Of a stretch of DNA of 36,019 nucleotides, positions 16,325 through 24,483 are shown in pieces. Position 1 is the stretch's first letter. Every line of letters begins with the position of its first letter. This DNA comes from JACJYC01 sp964558465. GTDB lineage: Bacteria; Bacteroidota; Bacteroidia; Chitinophagales; Saprospiraceae. The stretch spans positions 1 to 36,019 of the forward strand of contig CAZLEF010000072.1 in the NCBI GenBank assembly GCA_964558465.1, in the 5' to 3' direction. The notes below the pieces were generated by a model. It did no database searches. It worked only from the letters and a program-made list of their open reading frames with translations, and had not been told where the DNA came from. Both the position numbers and the translations under genes were made by a program.

Positions 16325-16384
16325 TTTGGGATGGTTTGGGATGGTTTGGGATGGTTTGGGATGGTTTGGGATGGTTTGGGATGG
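16325..16384. repeat. 10-bp tandem repeat (TTTGGGATGG x6)
   Basis: Six perfect copies of TTTGGGATGG lie between the convergent PfkB-type kinase and korB genes. The GGG runs are separated by 7 nt, so the plus strand meets the outer limit of a G-quadruplex pattern. The 234-bp spacer also has an 11-bp inverted repeat flanking the tract (16275-16285 GTTTCATGGTT with 16484-16494 AACCATGAAAC). Short open frames in it only translate the repeat and are not genes. Confidence 0.9.
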
Positions 16385-16505
16385 TTCGGAGGTCGACAAT
16401 ACCTAACAATACCAAACCTCCAAACCAATATAAACTGTACTGGCATGGTTTCAAAATTTCCGTCAAAGAACTTTTCCCTGTGCAACCATGAAACACTGCA
16501 ACCTT

Positions 16506-17558
16506 TTACCTGAATCCCTTATTGATCATTTCCAGCGCGGCCGAACCCGGGCAAAGATCCTTTTCCGTGAGTTGATTGAGCGGTTTTTCCACGGTGTTCA
16601 GCATATGATGCAGGCCTTTGCTTTCCGGTTCGATATACAACAACCCGGTCAGGATCTCACCCGCTTCCCTGGACGCGTTGAGGCGCGCCAGGGCGCTTCC
16701 CCGGTCCTGCGGATCCCAGTCCTCCGCCAGTTTTTGCAATTGAATGTAAGAGCCATCGTGCAGTCGAAGCCTTTTGGAAGTTCCCTGGCCGTATTTTACA
16801 GTGATCTCGGATTTTTCGGGTACAAAATCGACTGTTGCGGTAGCCTCCATATGCGCCCGGACAAAATCGTAGGATTTGGTCGAGCCCGGGTTGTTATTGA
16901 ATGTAACGCAAGGGGAAAGCACATCGATCAATGCAAATCCGGGGTGTGAAATGCCGGCTTTGATCAGGGGGATCAATTGTGCTTTGTCGCCTGAAAAACT
17001 GCGGGCGACAAAGGTGGCCCCGAGTTCAAGGCCGAGGCCAACCAGGTCGATGGCCTGGAAGGGATTGGAGGCGCCGCTTTTGTTGACAGACCCGGCATCG
17101 GCGGTGGCAGAGTCCTGGCCTTTTGTCAACCCGTAACAACCGTTGTTCATGACGATGTACAGGATATTGAGGTTGCGCCGTACGGCATGGACAAACTGCC
17201 CCATGCCGATGGAAGCCGTATCGCCGTCGCCGGAAACGCCCATATAGATCAGGTCGCGGTTGGCCAGCAAAGCGCCGGTAGCCACCGACGGCATCCGGCC
17301 GTGGACCGAATTGAATCCATGTGATTTGCCCAGGAAATAGGTCGGCGTTTTAGAAGAACAACCGATGCCCGAAAGTTTGGCCAGCCTGTGGGGTTCTATG
17401 GAAAGTTCATAACAAGCCTGCGCGATGGCGCCGCTGATGGAATCGTGTCCGCAGCCGGCGCATAAGGTTGAGATGGCGCCTTCATAATCGGCCCGGGCAA
17501 AACCCAGGGCATTTTTGGGCAATTCGGGATGCCGGAAAACAGGTCTTTGATAACTCAT
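16506..17558 (-). CDS. korB: 2-oxoglutarate (2-oxoacid):ferredoxin oxidoreductase, beta subunit
   Basis: This is the TPP- and Fe-S-binding subunit of a 2-oxoacid:ferredoxin oxidoreductase, which decarboxylates 2-oxoglutarate (or a related 2-oxoacid) with CoA and reduces ferredoxin. Visible are the CAGCGH motif and further conserved cysteines (GIGCSSK, LSPCVTF) for one [4Fe-4S] cluster. Also visible are the TPP/Mg motif GDGDTASIG and the NNGCYGLTKGQ loop. I start at the ATG at 17556-17558 (MSYQRPVFRHPELP). An in-frame ATG at 17601-17603 would add 15 residues and sits 10 bp after korA, so it remains possible. It is the last gene of the three-gene operon. The substrate is inferred from subunit type only. 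Confidence 0.9.
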   Translation of the reverse strand: MSYQRPVFRHPELPKNALGFARADYEGAISTLCAGCGHDSISGAIAQACYELSIEPHRLAKLSGIGCSSKTPTYFLGKSHGFNSVHGRMPSVATGALLANRDLIYMGVSGDGDTASIGMGQFVHAVRRNLNILYIVMNNGCYGLTKGQDSATADAGSVNKSGASNPFQAIDLVGLGLELGATFVARSFSGDKAQLIPLIKAGISHPGFALIDVLSPCVTFNNNPGSTKSYDFVRAHMEATATVDFVPEKSEITVKYGQGTSKRLRLHDGSYIQLQKLAEDWDPQDRGSALARLNASREAGEILTGLLYIEPESKGLHHMLNTVEKPLNQLTEKDLCPGSAALEMINKGFR

Positions 17559-17613
17559 AACAACACAATTTTCAGCCGGGTTTACCAATTGACACCCGCG
17601 CATGATTATTCAA

Positions 17614-19473
17614 TCAGGAGACCAGCATTTCTTTCATGATCTGCCGGGCAATCGTATCCGCCGTGATCGGGAATCCGTCATAATGCAAAACCCTGATCAT
17701 TTTTTTTGGATGGATCTCCAGTTCATTGATCAACAGTGAACGCATCTGCGCATCGCGGTTTTGTTCTACGACAAATACCTGTTCGTGCGCTTCGATAAAT
17801 TGTTCCACCTCTTCCGGAAAAGGGAAAGACCGTATGCGCATGGCATCCATCCCGCGTCCCTCTGCTTCCAGCAAGTCCAATGCTTCCAGCGCAGCATAAG
17901 TGGAGGTGCCAAAAAACAACATACCGTGGCTGCTATGCTGCTTTTTCTGGTAAAAAACCGGTTTTGGCATCATGGTTTTGGCGGTATTCCATTTTTTGGT
18001 CAGCCTGTCCATGTTCCGGACATAAGGCGGGCCTTCCTCCGTATACCGCGCATATTCATCCCGGGAAGTGCCCCGTGTAAAAAACGAACCTTTTTTCGGG
18101 TGAGCGCCGGGGATGGTGCGCCAGGTGATGCCGTCGCCGTCCACGTCGAGGTACCTGCCAAATTCCTTGAGGTTGTCCAGGGCTTCCGCCGTCAGTACTT
18201 TGCCCCGGTCATAAACCCGGTTATCATCCCAGGAAAGCGGGGCGGTCATATGTTCGTTCATGCCCAGGTCCAGGTCGGTCATCACCAGGATCGGGGTCTG
18301 AAGGCGTTCCGCAAGGTCAAAAGCAGCAGCCGTCATTTCAAAACATTCGGTTGGCGTACTTGGGAAGAGCAAAACCTGTTTGGTATCCCCGTGGGAGGCG
18401 TAGGCGGCCAGGAGAATGTCCGATTGCTGGGTACGGGTAGGCATCCCGGTAGAAGGGCCGCCCCGTTGTACGTCGATCAACACGGTGGGAATTTCGGCAA
18501 AATAGGCCAGGCCCAGGAATTCGTTCATCAGGGAAACCCCGGGACCGCTGGTTGCTGTAAAGGACCGTGCGCCGTTCCAGGATGCCCCGATGACCATGCC
18601 GATGGCGGCCAGTTCGTCTTCGGCTTGTACGACGGCGACCTTCATTTTGCCGTCAGGGTCGGTCCGCATGCGTTTGGCATATTTTTCAAAAGCATTGACA
18701 ACCGAGGTGGAGGGGGTGATTGGATACCATGCGGCCACCGTAGCGCCTGCGTAAATAGCGCCCAAACCGCAGGCGGTGTTGCCGTCGATCAGAATACTGT
18801 TTCCGACGGAATCCCGCTTTTCCATGCGCAGGGGCAAAGGGCATTCGAAATGTTCCCTTGCGTATTGAATCCCCAGGTCGAGCGCCAGAAAATTATTCGC
18901 GATCAGTTTCTCGTTTTTCCTGAACTGTTCCGAGATCAGGGATTTGATCACTTCCACATCCATATCCAGGAGGGCGGCCAGGGCGCCCACATAGATGATA
19001 TTTTTGTACAACAGCCGGCCGCGCGGATCCTGAAAATGTTCGATGGTCAGGCGGGTCATCGGAACGCCGAAATAATGAATATCCTCCCGGATAAAGTCCT
19101 TATGGAGGGGTTTGGTATCGTCATAAATAAAGTACCCCCCTTTTCGAACGCTTTCCACATCTTTTTTCATACTCTGGGGATTGACGCAGATCATGACATC
19201 GATCCCTTCCCGCCTGCCGAGGTAGCCCTTTTCGCTGACGCGGACTTCAAACCAGGTCGGTAGCCCCTGAATATTGGACGGGAAAATATTTTTTGGGGAA
19301 ACGGGTATCCCCATCCGGAAAACGGCCTTGCCAAAAAGGTTGTTAGCGCTGGCCGATCCGGTGCCGTTGACATTTGCAAACCGGATCACCATATCGTTGA
19401 CCAACACAGGCCCCAGGTGCGATTTTCCATTCACCGCCACCGGCATTTCATTAGAGCGTTCAGAATTTTTCAT
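17614..19473 (-). CDS. korA: 2-oxoglutarate (2-oxoacid):ferredoxin oxidoreductase, fused gamma-alpha subunit
   Basis: This 619-aa subunit combines the gamma domain (about 20-200, with GTGSASANNLFGKA near 37-50) with the alpha pyrimidine-binding domain. The alpha part starts around residue 225 (GNTACGLGAIYAGATVAAWYPITPST) and runs to the C-terminus. TATSGPGVSLMNEFLGLA and RGGPSTGMPTRTQQSD are characteristic alpha-domain motifs. Such gamma-alpha fusions pair with a KorB-type beta subunit, encoded next here. The start is the ATG at 19471-19473; a second in-frame ATG nine codons in is also possible. It follows the FAD/Fe-S oxidoreductase gene by 33 bp. A 2-oxoglutarate substrate is the likeliest reading, but other 2-oxoacids cannot be excluded. 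Confidence 0.92.
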   Translation of the reverse strand: MKNSERSNEMPVAVNGKSHLGPVLVNDMVIRFANVNGTGSASANNLFGKAVFRMGIPVSPKNIFPSNIQGLPTWFEVRVSEKGYLGRREGIDVMICVNPQSMKKDVESVRKGGYFIYDDTKPLHKDFIREDIHYFGVPMTRLTIEHFQDPRGRLLYKNIIYVGALAALLDMDVEVIKSLISEQFRKNEKLIANNFLALDLGIQYAREHFECPLPLRMEKRDSVGNSILIDGNTACGLGAIYAGATVAAWYPITPSTSVVNAFEKYAKRMRTDPDGKMKVAVVQAEDELAAIGMVIGASWNGARSFTATSGPGVSLMNEFLGLAYFAEIPTVLIDVQRGGPSTGMPTRTQQSDILLAAYASHGDTKQVLLFPSTPTECFEMTAAAFDLAERLQTPILVMTDLDLGMNEHMTAPLSWDDNRVYDRGKVLTAEALDNLKEFGRYLDVDGDGITWRTIPGAHPKKGSFFTRGTSRDEYARYTEEGPPYVRNMDRLTKKWNTAKTMMPKPVFYQKKQHSSHGMLFFGTSTYAALEALDLLEAEGRGMDAMRIRSFPFPEEVEQFIEAHEQVFVVEQNRDAQMRSLLINELEIHPKKMIRVLHYDGFPITADTIARQIMKEMLVS

Positions 19474-19506
19474 CCGTGTTTATTGTCTGGCTAACGCCAA
19501 ATCTGA

Positions 19507-21312
19507 TTAAACTAAAACTTTCGCAGCTTTTGTCACTGAATAGAGATATTGCTGCATATCCCATGCTGCGGTTGGGCACCGTTCGGCGCACAATCCGCAG
19601 TGCAGACAGACATCTTCGTCCTTGACCATCACCCGGCCCGTCGGCAAGGTTTCCGAAACATACAGATCCTGGGTCAGGTTCAGGGCCGGGGCGCTCAAAT
19701 GGGCGCGCAGTTCGGGCTCTTCTTCGTTGACGGTGAAAGTAATGCAGGAGGTAGGGCAAATGTCCACACAGGCATCACATTCTATGCAGCGGGATGTATT
19801 AAATATGGTTTGCACATCGCAATTGAAACATCGCTGGGCTTCCTTGAAACCGATGGTTTCGTCAAATCCCAGTTCCACTTCCATTTTCCGGTCGAGCAGA
19901 ACGGCTTCTTTCCGGGCATGTGGTACCTTGTACCGGTGGTCGGGCACCACGGCGCTGTCATAGGCCCATTCGTGGATGCCCATTTTCATATGGACCAGGT
20001 TGATCGTCGGGGCAGGCCGTTCAAAAAGGCTTTTTCCCCGGCAGTACAGGTCGATGGAAATAGCAGCCTGGTGGCCGTGGGCGACGGCGGTGATGACGTT
20101 TTTGGGGCCGAAAGCCGAGTCTCCGCCAAAAAACACATGGTCGAGGGTCGACTGGAAAGTCACTTTATCCAGAACGGGCATATCCCATCTGCCAAACTCG
20201 ATGCCCAGATCGCGTTCTATCCAGGGGAAACTGTTCTCCTGGCCGATGGCAACCAGTACGTCGTCCGCTTCGATGAAAACATCGGGTTCGCCCGTTGGAA
20301 CGAGGCTGCGTTTGTTGTTTTCGTCATAAACCGCCTTGACCTTTTCAAAAACGATCCCTTTGAGTTGACCGTTTTCCACCACAAAGGATTTGGGCGGCAT
20401 GCAATTCATGATGGGAATGTCCTCCCGGATGGCGTCTTCGATTTCCCAGGGGGAGGCCTTCATGTCCTGAAAGGGGCTCCGGACGACCACGGTCACCTGT
20501 TCGCCACCGAGGCGGCGGGCGGTCCGGCAACAGTCCATTGCGGTGTTGCCGCCACCCAGGACGATCACTTTTTTACCGATTTTCGAGGTATGGCCGAAGG
20601 CAACGCTGGCCAGCCATTCGATCCCGATATGGATATTTTTGGCGGCGTCCCAACGTCCCGGAAGGTTGGTCAGGTCTCCGCCTTTGGGCGCCCCTGTGCC
20701 GACAAAGATGGCGTCATAATCTTTGGACAGCAATTCTTTCATGCTGCCGACAAAGGTCTGAAAATGGGTATGAATGCCCATATCGAGGATATAATTGACC
20801 TCCTCGTTGAGCACCCTTTCCGGAAGGCGGAAGGAAGGGATCTGGCTCCGCATCATGCCGCCGCCGGCGATCTGTTCGTCGTAGAGGTGGATTTCATATC
20901 CGAGCGGTGCCAGGTCCCTGGCGACGGTCAGGGAGGCGGGTCCGCCGCCGACCAGGGCGATCTTTTTACCGTTGGAAGGGAACGGGCCCCTCGGCATATG
21001 CATTACCACATCGCTGCTTTTGTTATCGGCGGCAACCCGTTTCAACCGGCAAATGGCAACGGGTTCTTCCTCAACCCTGCCTCTGCGGCAGGCGGGTTCG
21101 CAGGGGCGGTCGCATGTGCGTCCGAGGACGCCGGGAAAAACATTGGACTCCCAGTTCACCAGGTAGGCTTCAGAATACCGTTCGGCTGCGATGAGCCGGA
21201 TGTATTCGGGTACCGGAGTGTGGGCAGGACATGCGTACTGACAATCGACAACTTTATGGAAATACTCCGGGTCTTGAATATTGGTCGCTTTCACATCTTT
21301 GGCGTTTAACAA
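19507..21312 (-). CDS. GltD-like NAD(P)/FAD oxidoreductase with C-terminal 2x[4Fe-4S] ferredoxin domain
   Basis: The product is about 601 aa. The N-terminal part has the Fe-S cysteines of the glutamate-synthase small-subunit family (C24, C28, C67, C71, C75). Next come an FAD-binding loop GGGPAS (about 120-125) and an NAD(P)-binding loop GGGNTA (about 251-256). Near the C-terminus are two ferredoxin-type motifs, CIECDACVDICP (about 507-518) and CLHCGLCAERCP (about 567-578). By this layout it should move electrons between NAD(P)H and ferredoxin. Lying first in the operon with korA and korB, it probably re-oxidises or supplies the ferredoxin used there. I do not give a gene symbol, because gltD and nfnL relatives cannot be told apart. 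The start is a TTG at 21310-21312; the frame offers no upstream ATG before a stop. Confidence 0.88.
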   Translation of the reverse strand: MLNAKDVKATNIQDPEYFHKVVDCQYACPAHTPVPEYIRLIAAERYSEAYLVNWESNVFPGVLGRTCDRPCEPACRRGRVEEEPVAICRLKRVAADNKSSDVVMHMPRGPFPSNGKKIALVGGGPASLTVARDLAPLGYEIHLYDEQIAGGGMMRSQIPSFRLPERVLNEEVNYILDMGIHTHFQTFVGSMKELLSKDYDAIFVGTGAPKGGDLTNLPGRWDAAKNIHIGIEWLASVAFGHTSKIGKKVIVLGGGNTAMDCCRTARRLGGEQVTVVVRSPFQDMKASPWEIEDAIREDIPIMNCMPPKSFVVENGQLKGIVFEKVKAVYDENNKRSLVPTGEPDVFIEADDVLVAIGQENSFPWIERDLGIEFGRWDMPVLDKVTFQSTLDHVFFGGDSAFGPKNVITAVAHGHQAAISIDLYCRGKSLFERPAPTINLVHMKMGIHEWAYDSAVVPDHRYKVPHARKEAVLLDRKMEVELGFDETIGFKEAQRCFNCDVQTIFNTSRCIECDACVDICPTSCITFTVNEEEPELRAHLSAPALNLTQDLYVSETLPTGRVMVKDEDVCLHCGLCAERCPTAAWDMQQYLYSVTKAAKVLV

Positions 21313-21385
21313 ATATTGCCCCGCAAGATATGCCGGAATTCAACAACAGCCAAAGAAGATATTTATTTTTTGTGTATCCTGCACG

Positions 21386-22351
21386 TTAATTTGCCAGAAA
21401 TGGCAATTGTCCCATATCTACATTGCCTCCGGTCAGGATCACGCCTACTTTTTTTCCGGCAAAGGGCCCGGGATTGGCCAGAATGGCGGCAAAGGGAACT
21501 GCGCAGGAGGGTTCGATCACAATTTTCATCCGTTCCCAGATGAGGCGCATAGCGCTGACGATCTCTTCTTCGGAAACGGTAAAAATATCGTCGACAAACC
21601 GGCGGATGATATCGAAGGTTTTTTCACTCAGGTTGGTTTTCAGTCCGTCGGCAATGGTATCGGTTGAGGCATTCCGCTGGATCGTTCCGGTTCTCAGGGA
21701 CCGCTGGGCGTCGTCTGCGGCTTTGGGTTCGGCGCCATAAATTTTTGTGCCCGGTGAAAGGTAGCGGGTGGCCAGGGCTGTTCCGCTCATCAAACCGCCG
21801 CCGCCGATGGGGGCGATAACTGCGTCAAAAAGCGGACCTTCCTCCAACAATTCCCGGGCTGCGGTAGCCTGGCCTGCGATGACATCATAGTTGTCGTAGG
21901 GATGGATAAAAGCCGCGCCCGTGTCGGCGACTACTTGCTGCAGCGTACTTTCCCTGGCCGCCTGGGTCGGTTCGCAAAAAATGATCTGTGCGCCGTAGGC
22001 CTTTGTTGCGGTTTGTTTAACGACGGGGGAATTATCCGGCATGACGATATAGGCCGGCACGCCCAGCAATCTGGCAGCCCGGGCAACCGCCTGGGCGTGG
22101 TTGCCGGAAGAGTGAGTAGCCAGGCCCTTTGCCATTTCAGCCGGGGTCAGGCGCAGGGCGGCGCTCATGGCGCCCCGCATTTTGAAAGCGCCGATCTTTT
22201 GAAAGTTCTCACATTTAAAAAACAGCCTGGCGCCGCTCAGTTCATCCAGCGACTGGCTGGTCATCACCGGCGTGCGGTGAATATAAGGTCGTATGGCCTC
22301 GTGTGCAGCCAGGACGTCAACAAGGGTTGGGACAGCCGATAGTTTTTCCAT
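21386..22351 (-). CDS. PLP-dependent threonine/serine dehydratase or serine racemase
   Basis: This is a fold-type II PLP enzyme of the threonine ammonia-lyase/serine racemase group, about 321 aa, without the C-terminal ACT regulatory domain of biosynthetic IlvA. The PLP lysine is in CENFQKIGAFKMRGA (Lys57 from the chosen start), SSGNHAQA (81-88) binds the substrate carboxylate, and GGGGLMSG binds the PLP phosphate. The likely reaction is deamination of L-threonine or L-serine to a 2-oxoacid, or serine racemisation; sequence alone does not decide. I chose the ATG at 22349-22351 because the upstream in-frame start would overlap the asparaginase gene. It sits 7 bp behind that gene, suggesting a joint amino-acid breakdown role. 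Confidence 0.88.
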   Translation of the reverse strand: MEKLSAVPTLVDVLAAHEAIRPYIHRTPVMTSQSLDELSGARLFFKCENFQKIGAFKMRGAMSAALRLTPAEMAKGLATHSSGNHAQAVARAARLLGVPAYIVMPDNSPVVKQTATKAYGAQIIFCEPTQAARESTLQQVVADTGAAFIHPYDNYDVIAGQATAARELLEEGPLFDAVIAPIGGGGLMSGTALATRYLSPGTKIYGAEPKAADDAQRSLRTGTIQRNASTDTIADGLKTNLSEKTFDIIRRFVDDIFTVSEEEIVSAMRLIWERMKIVIEPSCAVPFAAILANPGPFAGKKVGVILTGGNVDMGQLPFLAN

Positions 22352-22358
22352 AACAAAA

Positions 22359-23363
22359 TCAAATGGATAAAAGGAATCCGGAATCAAAAACCTGGTTGAT
22401 CTCGCCCTGGTAAAGGGAATAGCTGAACCCTTTGACCAGGGAATAGGCGCCGTGTTCGCCTTTTTTATTAATCGCTATAAAACCCACCTGAGGGACTTCC
22501 CCCTCAAAATTCCTGAAATATTTTTCGCTGATGCGCCGGACGGCTTCTTCGCAAGCCTCCTGGGGGGTTGCGCCGTGGCGCATCAACTCGACAACCAGGA
22601 ACGAACCGACGGTTTTCATCACGAGTTCGCCGAGGCCGGTTGAGGTGGCGGCGCCCACTTCATTGTCCACAAAAAGGCCGGCGCCGATAATCGGGGAATC
22701 CCCCACCCTGCCGTGCATTTTCCAGGCGGCGCCGCTGGTGGAGCAGGCGCCGGAGATGCGGTTTTCGCGGTCGATGGCGAGGATGCCGATCGTATCGTGG
22801 TTGTCTTGTCCGACCGTCTTTTTTTCCAGATTCCCCTGAAATTTTTTCCAGGCCGACCTGCTCGAGTCGGTCATCAGGTCCTGGGTTTTAAATCCCTCGG
22901 CAAGCGCGAACCGGAGCGCGCCTTCGCCGCTCAGCATGACGTGCGGGGTTTTTTCCATCACCCGGCGGGCCACAGAAATCGGGTGCAGAATATTTTGGAG
23001 GAAGGTTACGCTGCCGGCGTTGCCCAGATGGTCCATGATGCAGGCATCCAGGGTTACGACGCCGGTTCGGTCGGGCAGTCCGCCATATCCCACCGAAGTA
23101 TCCAAAGGATCCGCTTCAGGAACTTTGGCCCCTGCTTCCACTCCATCCAGAGCTGTGCCGCCGAAAACGATCGCCTGCATGCCGAGGTCGGTCGCTTTGA
23201 GGTTGGGCCAGGTGGCAATGACCAGGGGTATGCCCGGTTTGGAATTCGGGTTGTTTTTTTGTGTTTTAGCCGCGGTTTCCTGCGGAGCGGGCTGACATCC
23301 GGCAATACCTATTGCAGCAGATGCCAATAAGGATTGTTTTAAAAAACTTCTACGGCCGTTCAT
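22359..23363 (-). CDS. N4-(beta-N-acetylglucosaminyl)-L-asparaginase family, Tat/lipoprotein signal
   Basis: This is an Ntn-hydrolase of the glycosylasparaginase / isoaspartyl-peptidase family, about 334 aa. It is made as a precursor that cleaves itself before the nucleophile threonine, visible in the DNHDTIGILAID motif at mid-protein. GRVGDSPIIGAGLFVDN and the GLGE stretch are family landmarks of the beta subunit. The N-terminus MNGRRSFLKQ followed by a hydrophobic stretch and GIAGC looks like a twin-arginine signal combined with a lipobox, so the enzyme is probably exported folded and lipid-anchored. I start at the ATG at 23361-23363; the upstream alternative TTG would lie within the predicted promoter. 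Likely substrates are GlcNAc-Asn or asparaginyl peptides. Confidence 0.88.
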   Translation of the reverse strand: MNGRRSFLKQSLLASAAIGIAGCQPAPQETAAKTQKNNPNSKPGIPLVIATWPNLKATDLGMQAIVFGGTALDGVEAGAKVPEADPLDTSVGYGGLPDRTGVVTLDACIMDHLGNAGSVTFLQNILHPISVARRVMEKTPHVMLSGEGALRFALAEGFKTQDLMTDSSRSAWKKFQGNLEKKTVGQDNHDTIGILAIDRENRISGACSTSGAAWKMHGRVGDSPIIGAGLFVDNEVGAATSTGLGELVMKTVGSFLVVELMRHGATPQEACEEAVRRISEKYFRNFEGEVPQVGFIAINKKGEHGAYSLVKGFSYSLYQGEINQVFDSGFLLSI

Positions 23364-23389
23364 TGGAAATCTGGATGGTTTTTCAACGG

Positions 23390-23419
23390 CCAAGGTAGTA
23401 TTTTTTATTGTTTTGGCAA
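23390..23419 (-). promoter_or_regulatory. Putative promoter for the asparaginase-dehydratase pair
   Basis: On the minus strand TTG (23417-23419), a 19-nt AT-rich spacer and TACCTTGG (23390-23397) approach the Bacteroidota TTG / TAnnTTTG consensus with one mismatch in the -7 box. It lies about 27 bp upstream of the chosen ATG at 23363. This also argues against the longer reading from 23393. Confidence 0.35.
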
Positions 23420-23424
23420 GGGGA

Positions 23425-23545
23425 ATTTGGGGTTTGGAGGGGTTTGGAATGGTTTGGAGCTTCGCGTTTGGGATGGTTTGGGGTTCTTCGCATCCTCGAT
23501 TCCTCGATTCCTCGATTCCTCAGTTCCTCGCATCCTCAATTCCTC
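23425..23545. repeat. Compound repeat tract downstream of the outer-membrane protein gene
   Basis: A TTTGGGG/TTTGGAATGG/TTTGGGATGG section (23425-23484) is followed by CCTCGATT units (23493-23540, some as CCTCAGTT, CCTCGCAT or CCTCAATT). The order of the two motifs is the same as in the ftsL-ftsI spacer at 13097-13170. The tract touches the stop codon of the beta-barrel gene (23546-23548). Confidence 0.8.
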
Positions 23546-24271
23546 CTACCGGTACCTGCTCCCAAACATCAGCCGCCGCCGGCCGCAGGAAGCCTGGGCT
23601 ACCCCGCCGACGCCAAAATTGAGTTCGAGGCCAACCGAAGCCCGAAGCGGGCGGGTAGGCGTATACGTTTCGAAGGGTTTGTAAAAAGCAGGTTGGCCGG
23701 CTGTTTGCCCCATTTCATTAACGATGTCGGAGAATGCGTATTCCAGCCGGATACCCAGTTTGAGGGTAAAAATCTCGGTACCTGCCAGGAATCCGCCGAG
23801 ACCCAAAGCCGCAGATACGTATTGATCTTCGTATAAAGACTTGACATCGAGCGGGTTTTCGGCAGAAATGGTTTGTTCTACCTGTTTGATTTTTGAGAGC
23901 TTCGGCCCCAGTTCAAAATAGGCCCCTCCCTCCGAATAATAGCGGTACATCAGATACAGATCCAGGGTTTCCCACTGCAGGGAATTGTTCAGATCCAGGA
24001 GTTCATTTTTAAAGGAAACATTTTGCTGGTGGGTGGCCAGCAGGCCTTCCACATTGATCCCGTGGTAATCGCCGATGTTCAGCCCGATCACCCCTCCGTA
24101 AGAGAGTCCGGCATTCAGGCTGAAGTCGTGCTGACGGTCATTGAGGATGTTTTGGTTGTAATAGCCGGTCAGGCCATAGGAGGCTTTGCCGCCGATCTCC
24201 AGCCACAACTGCGCGTGCAGACTGGAGACGGATAAAAACAACAGCGCACACAGATGGGAAATTTTCGTCAT
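23546..24271 (-). CDS. Predicted outer-membrane beta-barrel protein
   Basis: The 241-aa product begins with a Sec signal peptide (MTKISHLCALLFLSVSSLHAQ, cleavage expected after residue 21). It continues with alternating hydrophobic/aromatic strands such as LWLEIGGKASYGLTGYY, FSLNAGLSYGGVIGL, TLDLYLMYRYYSEG, AYFELGPKLS and ASVGLELNFGVGG, a pattern of porin-like barrels of about eight to ten strands. No specific family is recognisable. The last strand is followed by a basic tail (ASCGRRRLMFGSRYR) instead of the usual terminal aromatic. I start at the ATG at 24269-24271 because the longer open frame has no signal sequence at its own start. The gene is divergent from rpsT. Function is unknown. 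Confidence 0.75.
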   Translation of the reverse strand: MTKISHLCALLFLSVSSLHAQLWLEIGGKASYGLTGYYNQNILNDRQHDFSLNAGLSYGGVIGLNIGDYHGINVEGLLATHQQNVSFKNELLDLNNSLQWETLDLYLMYRYYSEGGAYFELGPKLSKIKQVEQTISAENPLDVKSLYEDQYVSAALGLGGFLAGTEIFTLKLGIRLEYAFSDIVNEMGQTAGQPAFYKPFETYTPTRPLRASVGLELNFGVGGVAQASCGRRRLMFGSRYR

Positions 24272-24286
24272 AGTATTTAGATGTTT

Positions 24287-24312
24287 GCTTGATGCTTGAT
24301 GCTGGATGCTGG
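24287..24312. repeat. Short GATGCTGG/GATGCTT repeat upstream of the barrel gene
   Basis: GCTTGATGCTTGATGCTGGATGCTGG is read here as two GCTTGAT and two GCTGGAT-type units. Its complement (CCAGCATCCAGCATC) is the unit of the larger tract at 26391-26519, so the two belong to one dispersed family. It lies in the leader region of the barrel gene. Confidence 0.6.
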
Positions 24313-24407
24313 TATCCGGCATCTGCGGGCAATTCAACGGAAAGACCGCGAACAGCCCCTTTCCGCTGCCTGTAAAAAAGTTTAGGGTAAAAATTTGCAA
24401 AAAACTT

Positions 24408-24436
24408 TTTGGTTATCCCGAAAACAACTAAATTTG
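24408..24436 (+). promoter_or_regulatory. rpsT promoter (Bacteroidota sigma-A type)
   Basis: TTTG (24408-24411), a 17-nt spacer and TAAATTTG (24429-24436) match the TTTG / TAnnTTTG consensus fully. The expected transcription start is about 24443, giving a leader of roughly 40 nt before the rpsT ATG. This is the clearest promoter in the window and supports the phylum assignment. Confidence 0.75.
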
Positions 24437-24483
24437 CGCTCCATTTTTGACTACGATCTAATTAAAATAGAATTTTTTTTACA

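Noticed and set aside
16275..16494. Mobile element bounded by the 11-bp inverted repeat around the TTTGGGATGG array
   Set aside because: There is no transposase, no target-site duplication, and the arms are short and could be chance.
16331..16513. Short open frames over the TTTGGGATGG array (and similar over other repeat tracts)
   Set aside because: They only translate the repeat into low-complexity strings and lack a start context.
19549..21309. Long open frame of 586 codons on the plus strand, opposite the GltD-like gene; a similar 500-codon one at 17761-19263
   Set aside because: The minus strand encodes a full-length protein with clear cofactor motifs. The plus frames show no known motif, are rich in Gly, Phe and His as expected for antisense readings of such genes, and are shadows.
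24313..24400. Extended N-terminus for the outer-membrane barrel protein
   Set aside because: The extension is partly GATGCTGG-repeat sequence and the Sec signal peptide begins exactly at the ATG at 24269-24271.
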